Assembly (NCBI RefSeq): GCF_003144195.1
Contig: NW_020290004.1
Location: forward strand, 65,153-129,152
Source: Ceraceosorus guamensis
Lineage: Eukaryota; Basidiomycota; Exobasidiomycetes; Ceraceosorales; Ceraceosoraceae
DNA length: 64,000 nucleotides
Reading direction: 5' to 3'
How positions within the stretch are numbered: the stretch's first letter is position 1; every line of letters starts with the position of its first letter. A program made the translations under genes and the position numbers. Under the pieces are notes generated by a model that saw only the letters and a program-made list of their open reading frames with translations, was not told the DNA's origin and did no database searches. Of this stretch, positions 34,058 to 47,114 are shown piece by piece.

Positions 34058-37000
34058 CTAATCGTCACCAGGGCCGGTCTTTCTGAGGTTCACTCTGATT
34101 CTAGGACGCGCAGAATTGGGGGTGAGCGCGGCGTTGTCTCCAGAGTCTGCCGCATCGCCGGCGACTGGTGCGACTGGAAACAGCGCCGAGGCGGCCTCGC
34201 CATCAGTGGGCAGAGGGTCACCTGGGCCGTCGATACCGGGCAAGTCCGTTCCGATGACGTGTTCTGCGTAGGCTCTGTCCCATGCTTTCTGCAGTTCGAC
34301 AGCATCATTCCAAACCCATGATCCTTCCTGATTGTAGGTCTTCGCATTCAGGACCATCTGATGGATGTCATTCCTAGCCAGGTAGGCTTCGCGGTACGAG
34401 CGGTTATCGATGCGTCGCTTGACCTGACGCATGGCGACGGGCCGCTGTATAAGGCTGTATTTGAGAGGGAAAGAAGTGCATGAGCACGCATCATCAATTC
34501 GCAAGGCCGTGCACTCGACTCACACGTGGTAGTCGGGATAATCGGCCTTCTTGGGCACATCGAGGAACATGCGGCATCGTTGCCGTCCATCATCGTCGCA
34601 CGCATTCTCCAGAGCGCGATAGACTTTGACCAAAGCGTCTCGAAGCTGGTCTCGGGGGTCGTCTCCTCCAGCCATGCGCTGTCGCTTTGCAGTTGCAGAC
34701 GCGTTCCCTCGCCCTCCGATCGGGGTGTTATCGCGCTCTGGCGAGGCTGAGACAGAGTCCGGGAGACGTTTCCGCTTTCGAGGCCCGCCCTTTGGCGAAG
34801 GCTCGGGCGTGTCCGCTCCAACGGCGCTCTTCCTTCCTTTCTTCTTGCCCGCACTAGGCTCTGGTGTGCCAGCATCCGAATCTTCGCCACCGCCGCCGTT
34901 CTTCGCCAGCTGTTTGCGGCGCCGCTTCTCGGCTCTCACTCTCTTCTTCTCGACCACGTCTGCCAGATCGATGTCATCGTCCTCGAGAGCACGCAAGAAT
35001 TGCTCCTCGGTGAGGCCGTCGTCGTAATGCACCACTGCACGCTTGCGAGATGATAGTTCCTCCTCTTCTACCACCTCCTCGAGCACTGCCGTATCAAAGT
35101 CTTGCTGGTAGAGTGTTGGGAGTTCTGATTCCTGTATGAGACGTTCAGGTGGTTTTCCCGTGTGTCCCAATGCCTTCCATTCCTCCGCATCAGTCTTCTC
35201 CCGCTCGATGTCCATTTCCTTGAAGCGTTCCAGCTCATGCTCGCCACGAGCCAGAATCTCGTTGAGCTCGGCGTCTCCAAGATCTCCATCCTCTTCGGCT
35301 TCCTCCTCTTGATCAGCTTCTAACATTGCACGTAGCAGATCCTCGCGCTCCTCATTGCCTGAAGAATTGTCGAATTTTCCTGCTTGAATGACTTTGCCAT
35401 CGATCTGCAGCTTGTGGTTGGCACGCTCGAGGATGACTTCTTCTACCGACCTTTCAGTGACGAATCGTAGAATGCGCACTTCCATCTTTTGACCGATACG
35501 ATGTGCACGATCCTGGGCCTGCAGATCTTGATGAGGGTTCCAATCGGAGTCATAGATAATGACGGTATCGGCTGTCTGCAGATTCAATCCGAGACCACCA
35601 GCACGCGTTGAAAGGATAAAAGCAAAGATGTCGGAATCTGGTGCGTTGAACGCCTTCAGCAACAGCGAACGGTCGTCTGGCTTCGTGGTGCCGTCCAATC
35701 GACAGTATTTGTGCCCGCGAAAGCGAAGAAAGTCTTCCATAATGTCCATGATGTGGGTCATTTGGAAGAAGATCAGAACCTGCCAATGAAAACACGCGTC
35801 AGCGATCGCAGATGCGAGGTAACGTAACCCACGTGTACTCACTCTGTGCCCGAACGCTTTGAGCTTCGGGAGCAAACGGTCGAGGAGCTCAAACTTGCCC
35901 GCCACTCGGTAGAGATCTGGTCCAGTCTGCTTGGTCGGGTTGATGGCAAGTTCTACCTGTTCGAAGACGTATGGATGATTGCAGATCTTTCGCAACTGCA
36001 TGATAGCATTCTGCAAGCCCTTGATGCCCTGTTGTTTCTGCTTCCTGCCGCCGACTGCACCACCAATGTCGTCGCCTGCCAAGAGCATTTTGTGGTTTTT
36101 CATCTGAGAGTAGAGCTTGCGCTGAAGACTGCTCATCTTGCACTTGATGACTTTCTCCACCTTGTCGGGCAGCTCAGACTCCACGTCCTTCTTTAAACGG
36201 CGCAGCAGGAACGGACGAAGTACTTTGTGCAGACGTTTGATGATCAGCAGAGCCTCTTCTTCGTTGAGCTGCATAGCACTGTCTCCAGAGCCAGTGTTCG
36301 CAAATGGCGTGTTGAACCACTCGTCAAAAGATTTCACGGAGTTGAAGATCCTAGGCAAGACGAAATTGAGTAAAGCCCAAAGCTCTGGCAAATTGTTCTG
36401 CAGTGGTGTACCCGTGAGCAAGAGGCGGTACCTTGACACGTAATTCTGAACAAGCGTCACAGTCAGCTTGCTCTCTGTGTTCTTCATGCGGTGACCTTCA
36501 TCGATGATCATGTGCACCCATCGAATCTTGCCGAGCAGTGCCTTCTCCTTGATCACGTACTCGTAAGTGGTGAGGAGCACCTGGAAATGTCCCTGTCTGA
36601 TGCGATTGGACAGATGACGACGCGCAAGAGGAGGACCTTTGAAGACCAAAGTGGCTACCGACGGAGCCCATTTCTCGAATTCATTGACCCAATTCGTCAA
36701 CGTAGAGAGGGGAACAATGACGAGGTAGGGTCCCGGCTGCCGTTTGTGCTCGATGAGGAAGGTGATGAGCGAGATGGTCTGAATCGTCTTTCCGAGACCC
36801 TAAGAGAGAACAAAATACGCGGCAAAGTCAGCACAAAGGGATAGATCAGCTTCATCGCGCTCGGCTCACCATTTCGTCTGCGAGGATACCGTTCAGCCTG
36901 TTATTGTACAAAGACACCATCCACTGCAATCCTTTGATCTGGTACTCCTTTAGCTTACCACCAACAAGAATGGTGGGCTGCTCCAGCACGCGCTCAGTGA

Positions 37001-39242
37001 TGCGATGAGCGATGGAGTAGTAGTCGACCTTTTGACCTGCATTGTCGCTGGGCTCATCATCGGCTTGCTTCTGCGCTCCAAACATGGTCTCGTCGACAGC
37101 GACACCAATCTCCTGGTTTGCGGTCTGCGCCGCCACCTCTTCTGCGGAGAGAGGCGCAATGCCTGCACGTTCGGCCGCAATCGCTTCGGCGTGCACATCG
37201 TCGTTCTGCTGAGCTTGCACAGCCTCTGCGAGCGAGTTCAGGTAAGAGTCGGTTTGTCGGATCAGATGCGTGATACGAGTATCTTTTGCAGTGTCGATGA
37301 GCTTCAGATAAGCCTCTTCATCGTCGGCCTTCAGGGCCTGCAGACGCTCTTCGGCGATACGTTTGAGACGTTTTGCTTCCTCCTTCTCGGTCTCGCTATG
37401 GAAGCGAAGTACCAGTTTTCCGATGCGCTGAGCATTGGTCTGCACAGCTCTGTGAGCCGCCTGCAAGTCTCTGCCATGATTCACGATTGTAGCGAGGTAA
37501 TCGGTGTGCTTCTGCCTGTTTCGGCGTTCGCGATCGACCCGCTGCTTGCGTTCAAGCTGCTCAGTCATACGTGCATCTCTTAAAGTCTGCTTCTTGACCT
37601 TTCTGAATGCCGTTCTGTCGAGAGCAAGGGTTGAAGCTGAGCTGAAGGTACGTACAACGGACTGTCGTAGCTCTTTCTGCTTTTCCAGCAATCTCAAGCT
37701 CTTGAGCTCGATGAGGGCTTTTATCTTGGCGTTGTCCGCCTGATATCCTGACTGTAAGAGCGGATTGTCTTCGAACGAGCCGGTCATAGTACCGTCGCGA
37801 TTGCCCGATACCTCGCTCGCCTCCTCCTTGATGGCTGCCTCTTCTGCACCGCGGATCGTGGGGCGCTGAGACATGGTTGACGGGAGGTTCTCGAGCTCTC
37901 TAATGCGCTGATTGATACGAGCAGCAATCATTCTGTCCCTCTCCGTTGCGAGAACGAAAGGGTCAAGTCCTGCTGGCATGAGGCTTGGAACAAGCAGCCG
38001 TTGCTGCTTGGTCGCTGTGAGATCTTCGGAACCAGTCGTTGGCCGCTGCAAGTAGGTGAACGGCAGTCGGTAAGCATTGTAAGGATACACTGCGCTAGAA
38101 GGGTCGTCACTTGGCAGTGTTGGTCTTGACACCTCTGCGCTTTGCGAAGCACCTGCCTCGCCAGTCTCGTCCGCTGCCGTCGCTTTCGACTTCTCCTCTT
38201 CAGACCCGTTTGTGGCTGCCAGGTGCAAGGCAATGCCAGCTTCCGCGACTTTGCCGGCATCGCCAGCAGCAGTGAGATCCGGCAAACCCCCGCGTATATC
38301 ATCTATAGCCTGGTTGGGGTCGAGCAGAGCGCTTTGCAGGTGAGCTGGCAGCGGTACGTTCCTTGAGATGAGCTTGAATGCTACAATTTGAGCGCGCAGG
38401 GTATCCAGTTGCTCCTTGGAAAAGACGCTGGTGGATTGAGAAGCCCCCTGAGCAGCTGCGACGGGTGCAGCAGTGACGGTGGGCTTGCTGACAGGTGTGC
38501 TCGAACCATTAGCCGGCGACGATGTTTGAGCGCTAGGCACGCTGCTAGCGATTGAAGTCTGGGAGACGGCAACAGCCGATGATGCCGGAGCGATGGTGAC
38601 GGGAGCCGACCCAGACTCTGTGTTCGTGGTCCCCGGCGCCGGGGCTGGGGCGGTTGTGGAAGTACCGACTGCGGATGTGCTCGGAGGCGCTACGTCGGAA
38701 GCTGCTGAGTGGCAAGGGTCAGGAGCGTGAGTCGAGCCACAAGCGTGCTCGCAAAACGGCTCCGTTGCTGACTTACCTTGCGATGGGGTAGGTGCTGCAG
38801 ACGAGGTGGCCTGATTGGAAGCTTGTTGCCTTTGCTGAGCCAGCGCCTCTTGTTGCTTGAGCATCTGAAATTGCTGGAAGTACTTTAGAATTGTCAGGAG
38901 ATTTGCGAGCTCTTGACTCGTGTGCTCTGTCTCCCCTGTTTGCTTCAGTTGTTGTATGCGCTGTTTCGATGCGACTTACAAGTCAGACATGCAACTTGCG
39001 GGACATAGCAGACCTCTGATGCCCGTACTTACCTGGACCATGTTCTGCAACTTCTGCTTGTTTAGACCTTGGAGTGCCTGCAGGACATGAGGGGGTATGG
39101 ATGACATCGATGGCAGACCAGAGCTCGAGCTAGGCCCGGGTGCGGCGCCGTTCGAGGCGCTCCCCTGACCACTGGCACTTGTCGATGACGAGGGACCACT
39201 GGCGGGGGCGGCAAGCCCATTTGTCGAGACCGATCCCGACAT
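34058..39242 (-). CDS. STH1: SWI/SNF or RSC chromatin-remodelling ATPase (Snf2/Sth1/Brg1 type)
   Basis: Catalytic subunit of a nucleosome-remodelling complex. Exons complement(34058..34454, 34524..35779, 35843..36799, 36870..38704, 38777..38960, 39033..39242) give 1612 residues. In order: a Ser/Ala-rich start; a Gln-rich coil; a QLQ domain ([17 protein letters not shown]) at about 225-262; an HSA-like basic helical region at about 470-550; the ATPase with [15 protein letters not shown] across an intron, [13 protein letters not shown] and [12 protein letters not shown] with RAHRIGQ; a SnAC-like acidic segment; and a C-terminal bromodomain ([33 protein letters not shown]). Two introns (38705-38776 and 35780-35842) are multiples of three without stops. 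The domain order fits both Snf2 and Sth1; the symbol is a best guess. Confidence 0.96.
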
Positions 39243-40934
39243 TGCGGTGGGTGTACCTTCGCAAGCAATCTACAACAGTCTGCGCGCGACCCTGAGCAGC
39301 GGCGCGCTCGCTTCTAGCGAAACCCTCCGAACGCGACGCGTAGATAGCAAGAGGCGACGTCCGACAATCAGATGTGGGTGTCGAGAAGTGTAAATGGCGA
39401 TGTGTCGGAGTCGTCGCCGCACGGGACTTGGAAAAGCGCGAATGAGCTCTTGAAAAGCGCCAGGGGTGTTAATGTGACGGCAGAGACAGAGAGCGCGAGC
39501 AGGAGAATCGCCGGCCACTATGAGATCTCGAGACGCGGAGCTGTTCTTTGGAGCTGTATCTGAAGTCGCGAGTCTCTTGAGTGTTGGAGATGCGCGGATG
39601 AGTCGCTGTGCATCAAACGTGACGCACCTCAATTTGGGCCTATCGGTCAAGGTGCAACGGTCGGGACGACGGCGATGGTTCACGACGCGTGCGCGCGCCT
39701 ATCTGTATAGCAGCTCACTTCACCCCACGGCGCATGCGTCGTCCTGCCCACGCCAGCCAGCCGTGCACCCTGCGACCACGTGGATACTCTCTCGTGCGAT
39801 AGAGACACGTCTGACGCGCGCAACCTAAATTTTGTTATTTTTGCTTGAGCAAGGTTTGGATCGCAAAGTATAAGAAGTGGCCGCAAAGGCGCATCCCTCT
39901 TCTTTCCAAACTAGATCATACCCGCGGTAAGTTCGGACCCCCTAAAGGAGCCACTCGCATTGTTCGGTCTATTGACACAAGCACCACCTGGCCCACTCCA
40001 CACTGCCATATTGCACCCGGCTTTGTCTTCCTCGCCAACCCACATTTCACTATCACAGGAATCGTCTTATATAGTCGATTACCGCCGATCTTAAGCTCAA
40101 CTGAGCCACAATGTTCACCTCTGAAGATGAGCGGAGGTTATTCATCTCCATTTAGCCGTTTTACCAACCCTGCCAACGAGATTCATGGGCCCCTCGCTAC
40201 CCTCGGGTGGCGGGAGTAGTCGCCCTTCGATGACTTGCTCGGTGCTTTAGCTACCTCGAGATCGCGTCTTAGGACCACCTCTGAGAATACAGCAAAGTCC
40301 GAGGGGTTGGTCGGCCAGTTCTGAAGAGGCCTCCCGGTTGTTGACGGAGCAGCATCATGCTCTACGTTCATGATTGGAGAGACGTGGCTCTGGACGTTTT
40401 GGCGCTAGTGAGGCACCTTGTGGATGTATGCTTTTGTCATCGACCCTATCAATGTCATGTTCGTTGTCGTACACTCAAGATTGTGCAGTTGTGGTTATGA
40501 GGTCGTCGTCACCCACTTGCCATCGGCAATGCTTTGTCACTCAAATGCGGGTCAAGTCAAAAGTGCGGTGGATGGACATGCTTGTTCGCTCTTCTACGCG
40601 TGGCCATCTTCCGAAACCGACCCAGCTGGGCTTTCCATTCATCTTCACGTCTGATCGGTGGGAAGCGACGTCTCGAGGCTCTTGACTTGTGTTGGTCTGG
40701 TGCAGCCCCTCTCTACGTTCCTTCATCAGCATCCGACCACTATGCTTTGCGCGTCACAGCATCATCCACAGTCTCGAGCCAGCATCACGTGTCCCCCATG
40801 CGCCGAATCTGTCCTAAGCTATTCCGGCCCCACGCCTGGCTGCTTGACCTCATGCTTCGAGGAGCAGTAGCTTGTTCTGCAGGCATCCGATACTTTCTTC
40901 CTCGACTGCAATACATTCGAGTGGGGGCCCTATT
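39243..40934. other. spacer between the Snf2/Sth1 gene and guanylate kinase
   Basis: A 1.7-kb region. The left part should hold the remodeller promoter. Short open frames on both strands at 39845-40370 and 40374-40971 have no recognisable similarity and no clear splice structure. I cannot support a gene here. Confidence 0.45.
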
Positions 40935-41796
<862 letters not shown>

Positions 41797-42850
41797 TGTC
41801 CTGAAGGGTAAGTAGAAACGCGCGAAGCGTGAGCTGGCGAGTGCCATGTGGTGAAAGTTGTGAATGAAGGTCGAGGTGGATGACAATCAAGAATGTGTGT
41901 CCGGCCGGCGGACTAGGACTCGTGACACTACTTCACTCGTGAGTCGTGACTACTTAGCTTTCGGAGAGCGATGAGACTCTTGACTCGAGACTTGACGATT
42001 GGAGCTCAGCTTTGGCTTCGGGCGTGCGCCTTGCTTCTCGGGACGTGAAGCGTGCTGAGATGCTGCAGCATGCGTGTGCGTGTGCGTGTGCGTGAATGTT
42101 CCTGCAGCTTTCAGCAAGGTCGGCGCACGCGAAACCCCAAAGACAGCCCAACTCAGCGTGCAGTGACTGTCCAGACGAGTCAGAGTCTTGTTCAACGAGT
42201 GGCTGCATCCGACGCAAGCCCCTCGATGCCTTCGGTCGCGACGCCAATCGAGGCGCGCGCATCACGGCCGCTCCATTCGCCATACCATCGGCGTGAAGGA
42301 GGTAAAGGCTTCGAGAGGCACATCACCATATCACATGCTGATGCGTCTGAGGGTACATCAAGAATATGCTTTCTCCGCACATGCTGGCCTGGTGTCTCTT
42401 AGCTGCTGCTCGAGGACTCACAGGCTCAGACACTTCTACTCCGATCGTGACTTTGGACTGAAAGCCTGAATATGGGTGCGTCAAGGCGCGGCGAGAATGA
42501 GCGCTCCACGTGGCGCAAGCTGCTGGATGCATGGTTGATGCTGAGCGCGTCGTGAGCCGTGTCGTGCACCGCCTCCTATGTACTCACTCACTGTAGCTAC
42601 AGTCACTCAGTCACGAGTGCGTATGCATCATGACAATCACGAATCCTGAATGTGAATGGTGAATTCATCGCTGCCAATCCACTTCTCCACGCCGCATCGC
42701 AAGTCGCACAAGCCTCGCACAATCCACGCCGTATCAGACTCATCGCGGGTACCGACACCTTTGAGCACACGTACCCTCTGCCACTTCACTGGAGACGCCT
42801 AGCATCCAATTGAAGCATTCATTAGCTGGACAAGCACTGCCGTAACCACG
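41797..42850. other. divergent spacer between guanylate kinase and SEC17
   Basis: A 1.05-kb spacer holding both promoters. It contains a TCGTGA-rich cluster at 41918-41952, four GTGTGC-type units near 42068-42094, and ATTCACG/TCACGAAT motifs at 42605-42665. No gene seen. Confidence 0.55.
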
Positions 42851-43966
42851 ATGTCCAACTCGAGCGCCGAGCAGCTATTGGCCGCTGCCGAGAAGCGAGC
42901 CAACAGCTCAGGAGGATGGTTCAGCAGCAAAGCTACAGCTCAAGAGGAAGCTGTAGAGATGTTCAAAGCTGCAGCCAACAAGTTCAGGATCGCCAACCGA
43001 TTCAACGAAGCGGGAGATGCCTTCATGAGAGCTGGTCAGGTGGAGGAGAAATCTCAGGATAAGGATTTCGCTGCGAACACGTTCTTCGAAGCGAGCAAGT
43101 GCTACAAGATGGGAAGCCCCGAGAGTAAGTGCAACACGCCGGGCGTTCGTCTCCGCTCCACTGGCGAGCTATCCTGATCTGACAGCTGTCGCTACCTGTC
43201 CCCATCTGGCCACTCACTCTCAGAGGCTGTCTCGGCTTTGTCCGCATCGAGAGAGATTCTGCTGGGCTCGGGTCGCTTCAGGCAAGCTGCTGATAGGGAG
43301 AAGCAGCTGGCCGAGCTGTACAAAGGCGATGCAAGGGACCCACAACGAGCCATTCAGTCATACGAGAAAGCGGCTGAGTGGTACTCCCAAGAGGGCGCAG
43401 GAGCGTGAGTCCAAATGGAGGGGAATACGGCATGCAGTCGAACTGGGGTGCATGGAGCTCACGCTTTGCTTTCGCCTTGCGATTCGCCCCATAGCACCGC
43501 GTCTGGCTGCTACAGGGAAAGCGCAACGTTGGCAGTGGAGATCGGTGACTTTAAAAAGGCGCTGGAGCGATGGGAACAGGTGGCAGCCATGTCGTTGGAG
43601 TCCAACTTGACGCGCTACAACGTCAAAGATTATTACCTCAGTGCAGGCTGCTGCTATCTGGCCATTCCTGTGAGCATTATTGTCATCAAACATCCTTCGC
43701 TCGCTAGGCTGACGACATGATCTTCGCAGGACTACGTTGCATGCTCCAATGCCATGGGTTTCTACGCTCAACAAGACCCATCCTTTCCCACCACCATGGA
43801 AGGCAGGTTCTTGCACTCTTTGTTGGAGTCTTGCGAGCAGGGAGACATTGAAGGGTTCGATGCTAGAGTCATGGATTACGACAGGACAAAGAAGATTGTT
43901 GGTCATATGGCTACATTGGTTCGAGCTGTCAGAAAGGCTATGCAGGATGAACCTGATTTGGCCTGA
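42851..43966 (+). CDS. SEC17: alpha-SNAP, vesicle fusion adaptor
   Basis: Adaptor that recruits the NSF/Sec18 ATPase to SNARE complexes so they can be taken apart after membrane fusion. Exons 42851..43124, 43224..43404, 43495..43669 and 43730..43966 give 288 residues, the normal length. The N-terminal membrane-attachment loop is SSGGWFSSKATAQEEA. TPR-like helices follow: FNEAGDAFMRAGQVEE, AANTFFEASKCY, RAIQSYEKAAEWY, ESATLAVEIGDFKKA, DYYLSAGCCYLA. The C-terminus ends PDLA with the penultimate Leu that family members need to stimulate NSF. All intron phases agree. Confidence 0.97.
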
Positions 43967-44148
43967 GAGCACCGGCTCTGCATTGGATGTAATGGCATAG
44001 CCAGTATTCCCCCTCTGCGCGATGTGGTGGCCGCGGTCCGCTTTGGCGAGACGAGGTGCCGAGATAGAGCTGAGCAGAGGCTGTGCAGCCTCGAAGCCCG
44101 AGCATTGGAAGTGGGGCTTGGCAGCATTCAAGGGACGCTTGGAGTCTG

Positions 44149-44547
44149 CTACCACTTGCGCTTCATCTGATGAGAAGAAGTGATATGGAATGAGTCAGCG
44201 ATGCACAAGGAGATGCGAAGAGGAGCAAGTTCAAGATGGCAGGCATCATTAGCCACCGGCGCTGGTCGGCCAGCCCACTGAGCTCCTGCAGCGGACTCTG
44301 CAGTGCACGCCTTGTTCGCTGCATCTATCTTCCTGCTCAGCTGCCAAGCGTGCCATCGACTCACTTTGGTCTGCACACAATCTTTGAACTTTTCAAATTC
44401 CTTTTGGCACATGTTGCGGTCCACGGATTCGTAGGATGCCAATATGCATGCGCCATACACTTGAGCTTGAGGTTTGCATTGAGCTACAGCCTTTCCCAGA
44501 GTGACCACCGGCTGAAGGTCCCTTCTCGTCGTCGACGAGGGACGCAT
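44149..44547 (-). CDS. small twin-CX9C protein, NDUFAF8-like
   Basis: The first 61 residues (44365..44547) hold two CX9C pairs, CKPQAQVYGAC and CQKEFEKFKDC, separated by a short loop. That is the coiled-coil-helix-coiled-coil-helix signature of proteins imported into the mitochondrial intermembrane space by Mia40. Spacing and the YG.C and EF..F..C pattern resemble NDUFAF8, a complex I assembly factor, better than other twin-CX9C families; this assignment is inference. The frame continues open to 44149, but a GTGAGT donor at 44364 suggests an intron, so the C-terminal part (132 residues if read through) is uncertain; family members are usually 70-90 residues. The start at 44547 is the ATG nearest the first Cys pair. 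Confidence 0.7.
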   Translation of the reverse strand: MRPSSTTRRDLQPVVTLGKAVAQCKPQAQVYGACILASYESVDRNMCQKEFEKFKDCVQTKVSRWHAWQLSRKIDAANKACTAESAAGAQWAGRPAPVANDACHLELAPLRISLCIADSFHITSSHQMKRKW

Positions 44548-45209
44548 GATGTGTCTATCTGTGCTGCGCCTGCGTGACTGGTCGAAGGTGACGTTGGCGA
44601 TGGCCAAGTCGGAGCTGGGGGAGGAAAGCTTTCGTAGGCTAGCGCGGGGAGCGCGAGCGCGGCACAAGATGACGTAGGGGATTGGATTGTGTGCGCCCGT
44701 CAGAGCAGAGCTGCTGCGATGAAGGTAATGCACTGATATCAGGATGACTCGTCGAGTGGTCAGGACTCAAATGGTGTTCGCTGTTGGGGTGTGTATGGGC
44801 GTGGTGCAAGGCATGGGTCCAGCATCGCGCGAGATCCACCTTTGACAAATCACAAATCGCGCCTTTGATTGCAGCGATGGCTCGCCCGCGGGCGGGTGGA
44901 GGAAGAGGGTTGTGACTCGTCCTGAGGATGCCTGCGCCTCGCGCGCATGAAGCCCACGCAGCAGCAGCATCATGCAATCGTCGTCGTGAGTCGTGCATCA
45001 CGCGGTGGGAGCGCGCGTTGCAGGAAATTCTGAAAGCTTGCCTTCGCGCCTCCTTCGCGTCTGACTGAATGGGCACCGCCTGCTGCGAAATCAAGAGGTC
45101 ATTCACTCTGATCCGAGCGTCTTCACACTCATCTCGCAGGGACTGGAAAGCGTTCAGGCTCTGGGTCGTTCTGTCACAGAAGATGCGGTGATCGAGAGTG
45201 CACTTCAGT
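44548..45209. other. divergent spacer between the twin-CX9C gene and the SLC35F-type gene
   Basis: A 660-base divergent promoter region. An open frame on the minus strand at 44639-45106 is His/Ser-rich and looks like noise. TCGTGAGTCGTGCATCACG lies at 44983-45001. Confidence 0.5.
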
Positions 45210-46981
45210 ATGGAAGCTCAAGGCTCTGCAGCTAACGGGCGACGACGGCATGAGTATCTGGTCGGCATAGCCCTGCTCATGCTCGTCGTCCTTCTCTGGA
45301 CAGGTGAGGAGTCTCGACTGCAACGTCTTCTGTCAGACCCTCCGCGCTCACACCTTGTGGAGCACTTGCGCCTTTTGCGCCTTCATCGCGGACCTCCCAG
45401 CGAGCAACTTCTTGACGAATACCATCTTGACCGGCTCGTACAACAAACCCTTTGCCGTCACATACCTCAACACCTCCTCGTTTGCCATTGTGCGTGAGCG
45501 CTATTCTTCCTCGGAGCTACGCGCTGTGCTGAGCGTACTTTCGTTTTCGAACAGTATCTGATACCATTCACGTGCCTTCATCGGGCCCGGAGGCGCAGCG
45601 CGAGCAGCAACTTGCCCAAAGACGAGACAGAATCGTCGTTCTGGACTCGCATTGGATTTTACATTCCTCAGAGCGACTCTTCCGCACCAGAAGATCACAG
45701 GTGAGGTTGACTACGCTTCTGAAAGGCAAGCTACGCTTCTGACACTGTCTTACGTGCGGATGCTAGAGGCCGGTACGCTCCTTTGTCAAGCGTGCACTCA
45801 GACTCTAGCGAGAGGCGCTCGGCCAAACCTCCCTCTCCAACCAGGCGCCGCAGCCATCTGAGCGCACCACGTCCAAGCAGCATCGATGGGCGTAGACCTC
45901 GATCGCTGCTTGAGTCTCGACATGGTACCGATGTATATCGTCAACTTCCCGCAGACGCTCCTCTCTCGCTCCGAGAGACTGCAATCTTGGCCTTTCAATT
46001 CACAATCGTCTGGTTCGGCGCCAATTGGTCACTCAATGCTGGGCTCGGCCTGACAAGCGTAGCCAGCGGTACAACGCTCAGCTCAGCAAGCGGTGAGTCT
46101 GCTAGCAAAAGCCTACATCCAAGACTCAGAGCAGCTTGTTGACGCCGTCGGCAATCGTACCTAGGCTTCTTCACGCTGGCTCTTGGCAGCCTTCTTGGGG
46201 TCGAGACCTTCACGCTGCCCAAGTTGGCAGCAGTGCTCATATCTTTCGTCGGCGTCGCCATGGTCACGCGGGCCGACAGCGCGTCGCTGCTTGCCGACGA
46301 CGCCATCTCCAATCCCATTAACGCACTTTTGGGCGACGCGCTCTCCCTTCTCTCAGCTCTGCTGTACGCCGTCTACGTCACTCTGCTCAAAGTCCGGATA
46401 GGCTCAGAAGAAAGAGTAAGCATGCCCCTGTTCTTTGGCTTCGTCGGAATCTTCAACATTCTCGGCATGTGGCCCGTCGGCGTTCTCTTACATCTGATCG
46501 GCGTCGAAAGAATCGAGCCTCCTGGCGAAGTGTCGACCTGGGCAGGCATCGGCGTCAACATGGCCATTACTTTCGTCTCGTGAGCAATTCAAAGGATCGA
46601 AAGCGAATTGAAACGCTCCGAGCTCACGCAAAATTTCTGCCTGCTCAGTGATTTCGCGTACCTTCTGGCCATGCTAAAGTCATCGCCACTGGTCGCTACG
46701 ATCGGTTTGTCGCTTACCATCCCGTTGGCACTCGTCGGTGACATAGCTCGCGGAACCCACTCCGGAGGCTGGTTAGGTGATATTGGGAGCGTCTGTGTGC
46801 TTGTGAGTACTGCTCCTAGCCGTCCTCCTACATCACGCCTGCTTCACTGACGCGCGTTCCCCGATTGTGGTCTCCTTAGCTCAGCTTTGTGGCCATTGGA
46901 TTGGCAGACCATGCACTCATTTCAAGAGAGGCTCCTGCATCACATCTTCCCGTCACCGGTCGGCATCTAGCATCGGAGTAG
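45210..46981 (+). CDS. DMT-superfamily transporter, SLC35F5/YML018C-like
   Basis: Ten-helix carrier of the drug/metabolite transporter superfamily, probably in an endomembrane; substrate unknown. Seven exons (45210..45303, 45401..45489, 45555..45700, 45791..46092, 46165..46579, 46649..46802, 46880..46981) give 433 residues, all phases consistent. Family marks: LLMLVVLLWTASNFLTN in helix 1, YNKPFAVTYLNTSSFAI in helix 2, then a hydrophilic loop of about 110 residues rich in Ser/Arg. FQFTIVWFGANWSLNAGL, ISFVGVAMVTRAD, LLGDALSLLSALLYAVYVTLLK and LSLTIPLALVGDIA follow. The domain matches the yeast YML018C/THI74 and human SLC35F5 group. The intron-rich structure is typical for this genome. Confidence 0.9.
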
Positions 46982-47114
46982 ACGGGCTAGACCGTCCATT
47001 TGTTGTGACACAGCTAGGATTCGCGAAATGATCCTTGCGGTTGCATGCTACTCTCGAGCAATACACCTCATGCGCTTCTACGTCGCGGCTTGATGCCCGG
47101 TGTAACGCGCTCGT

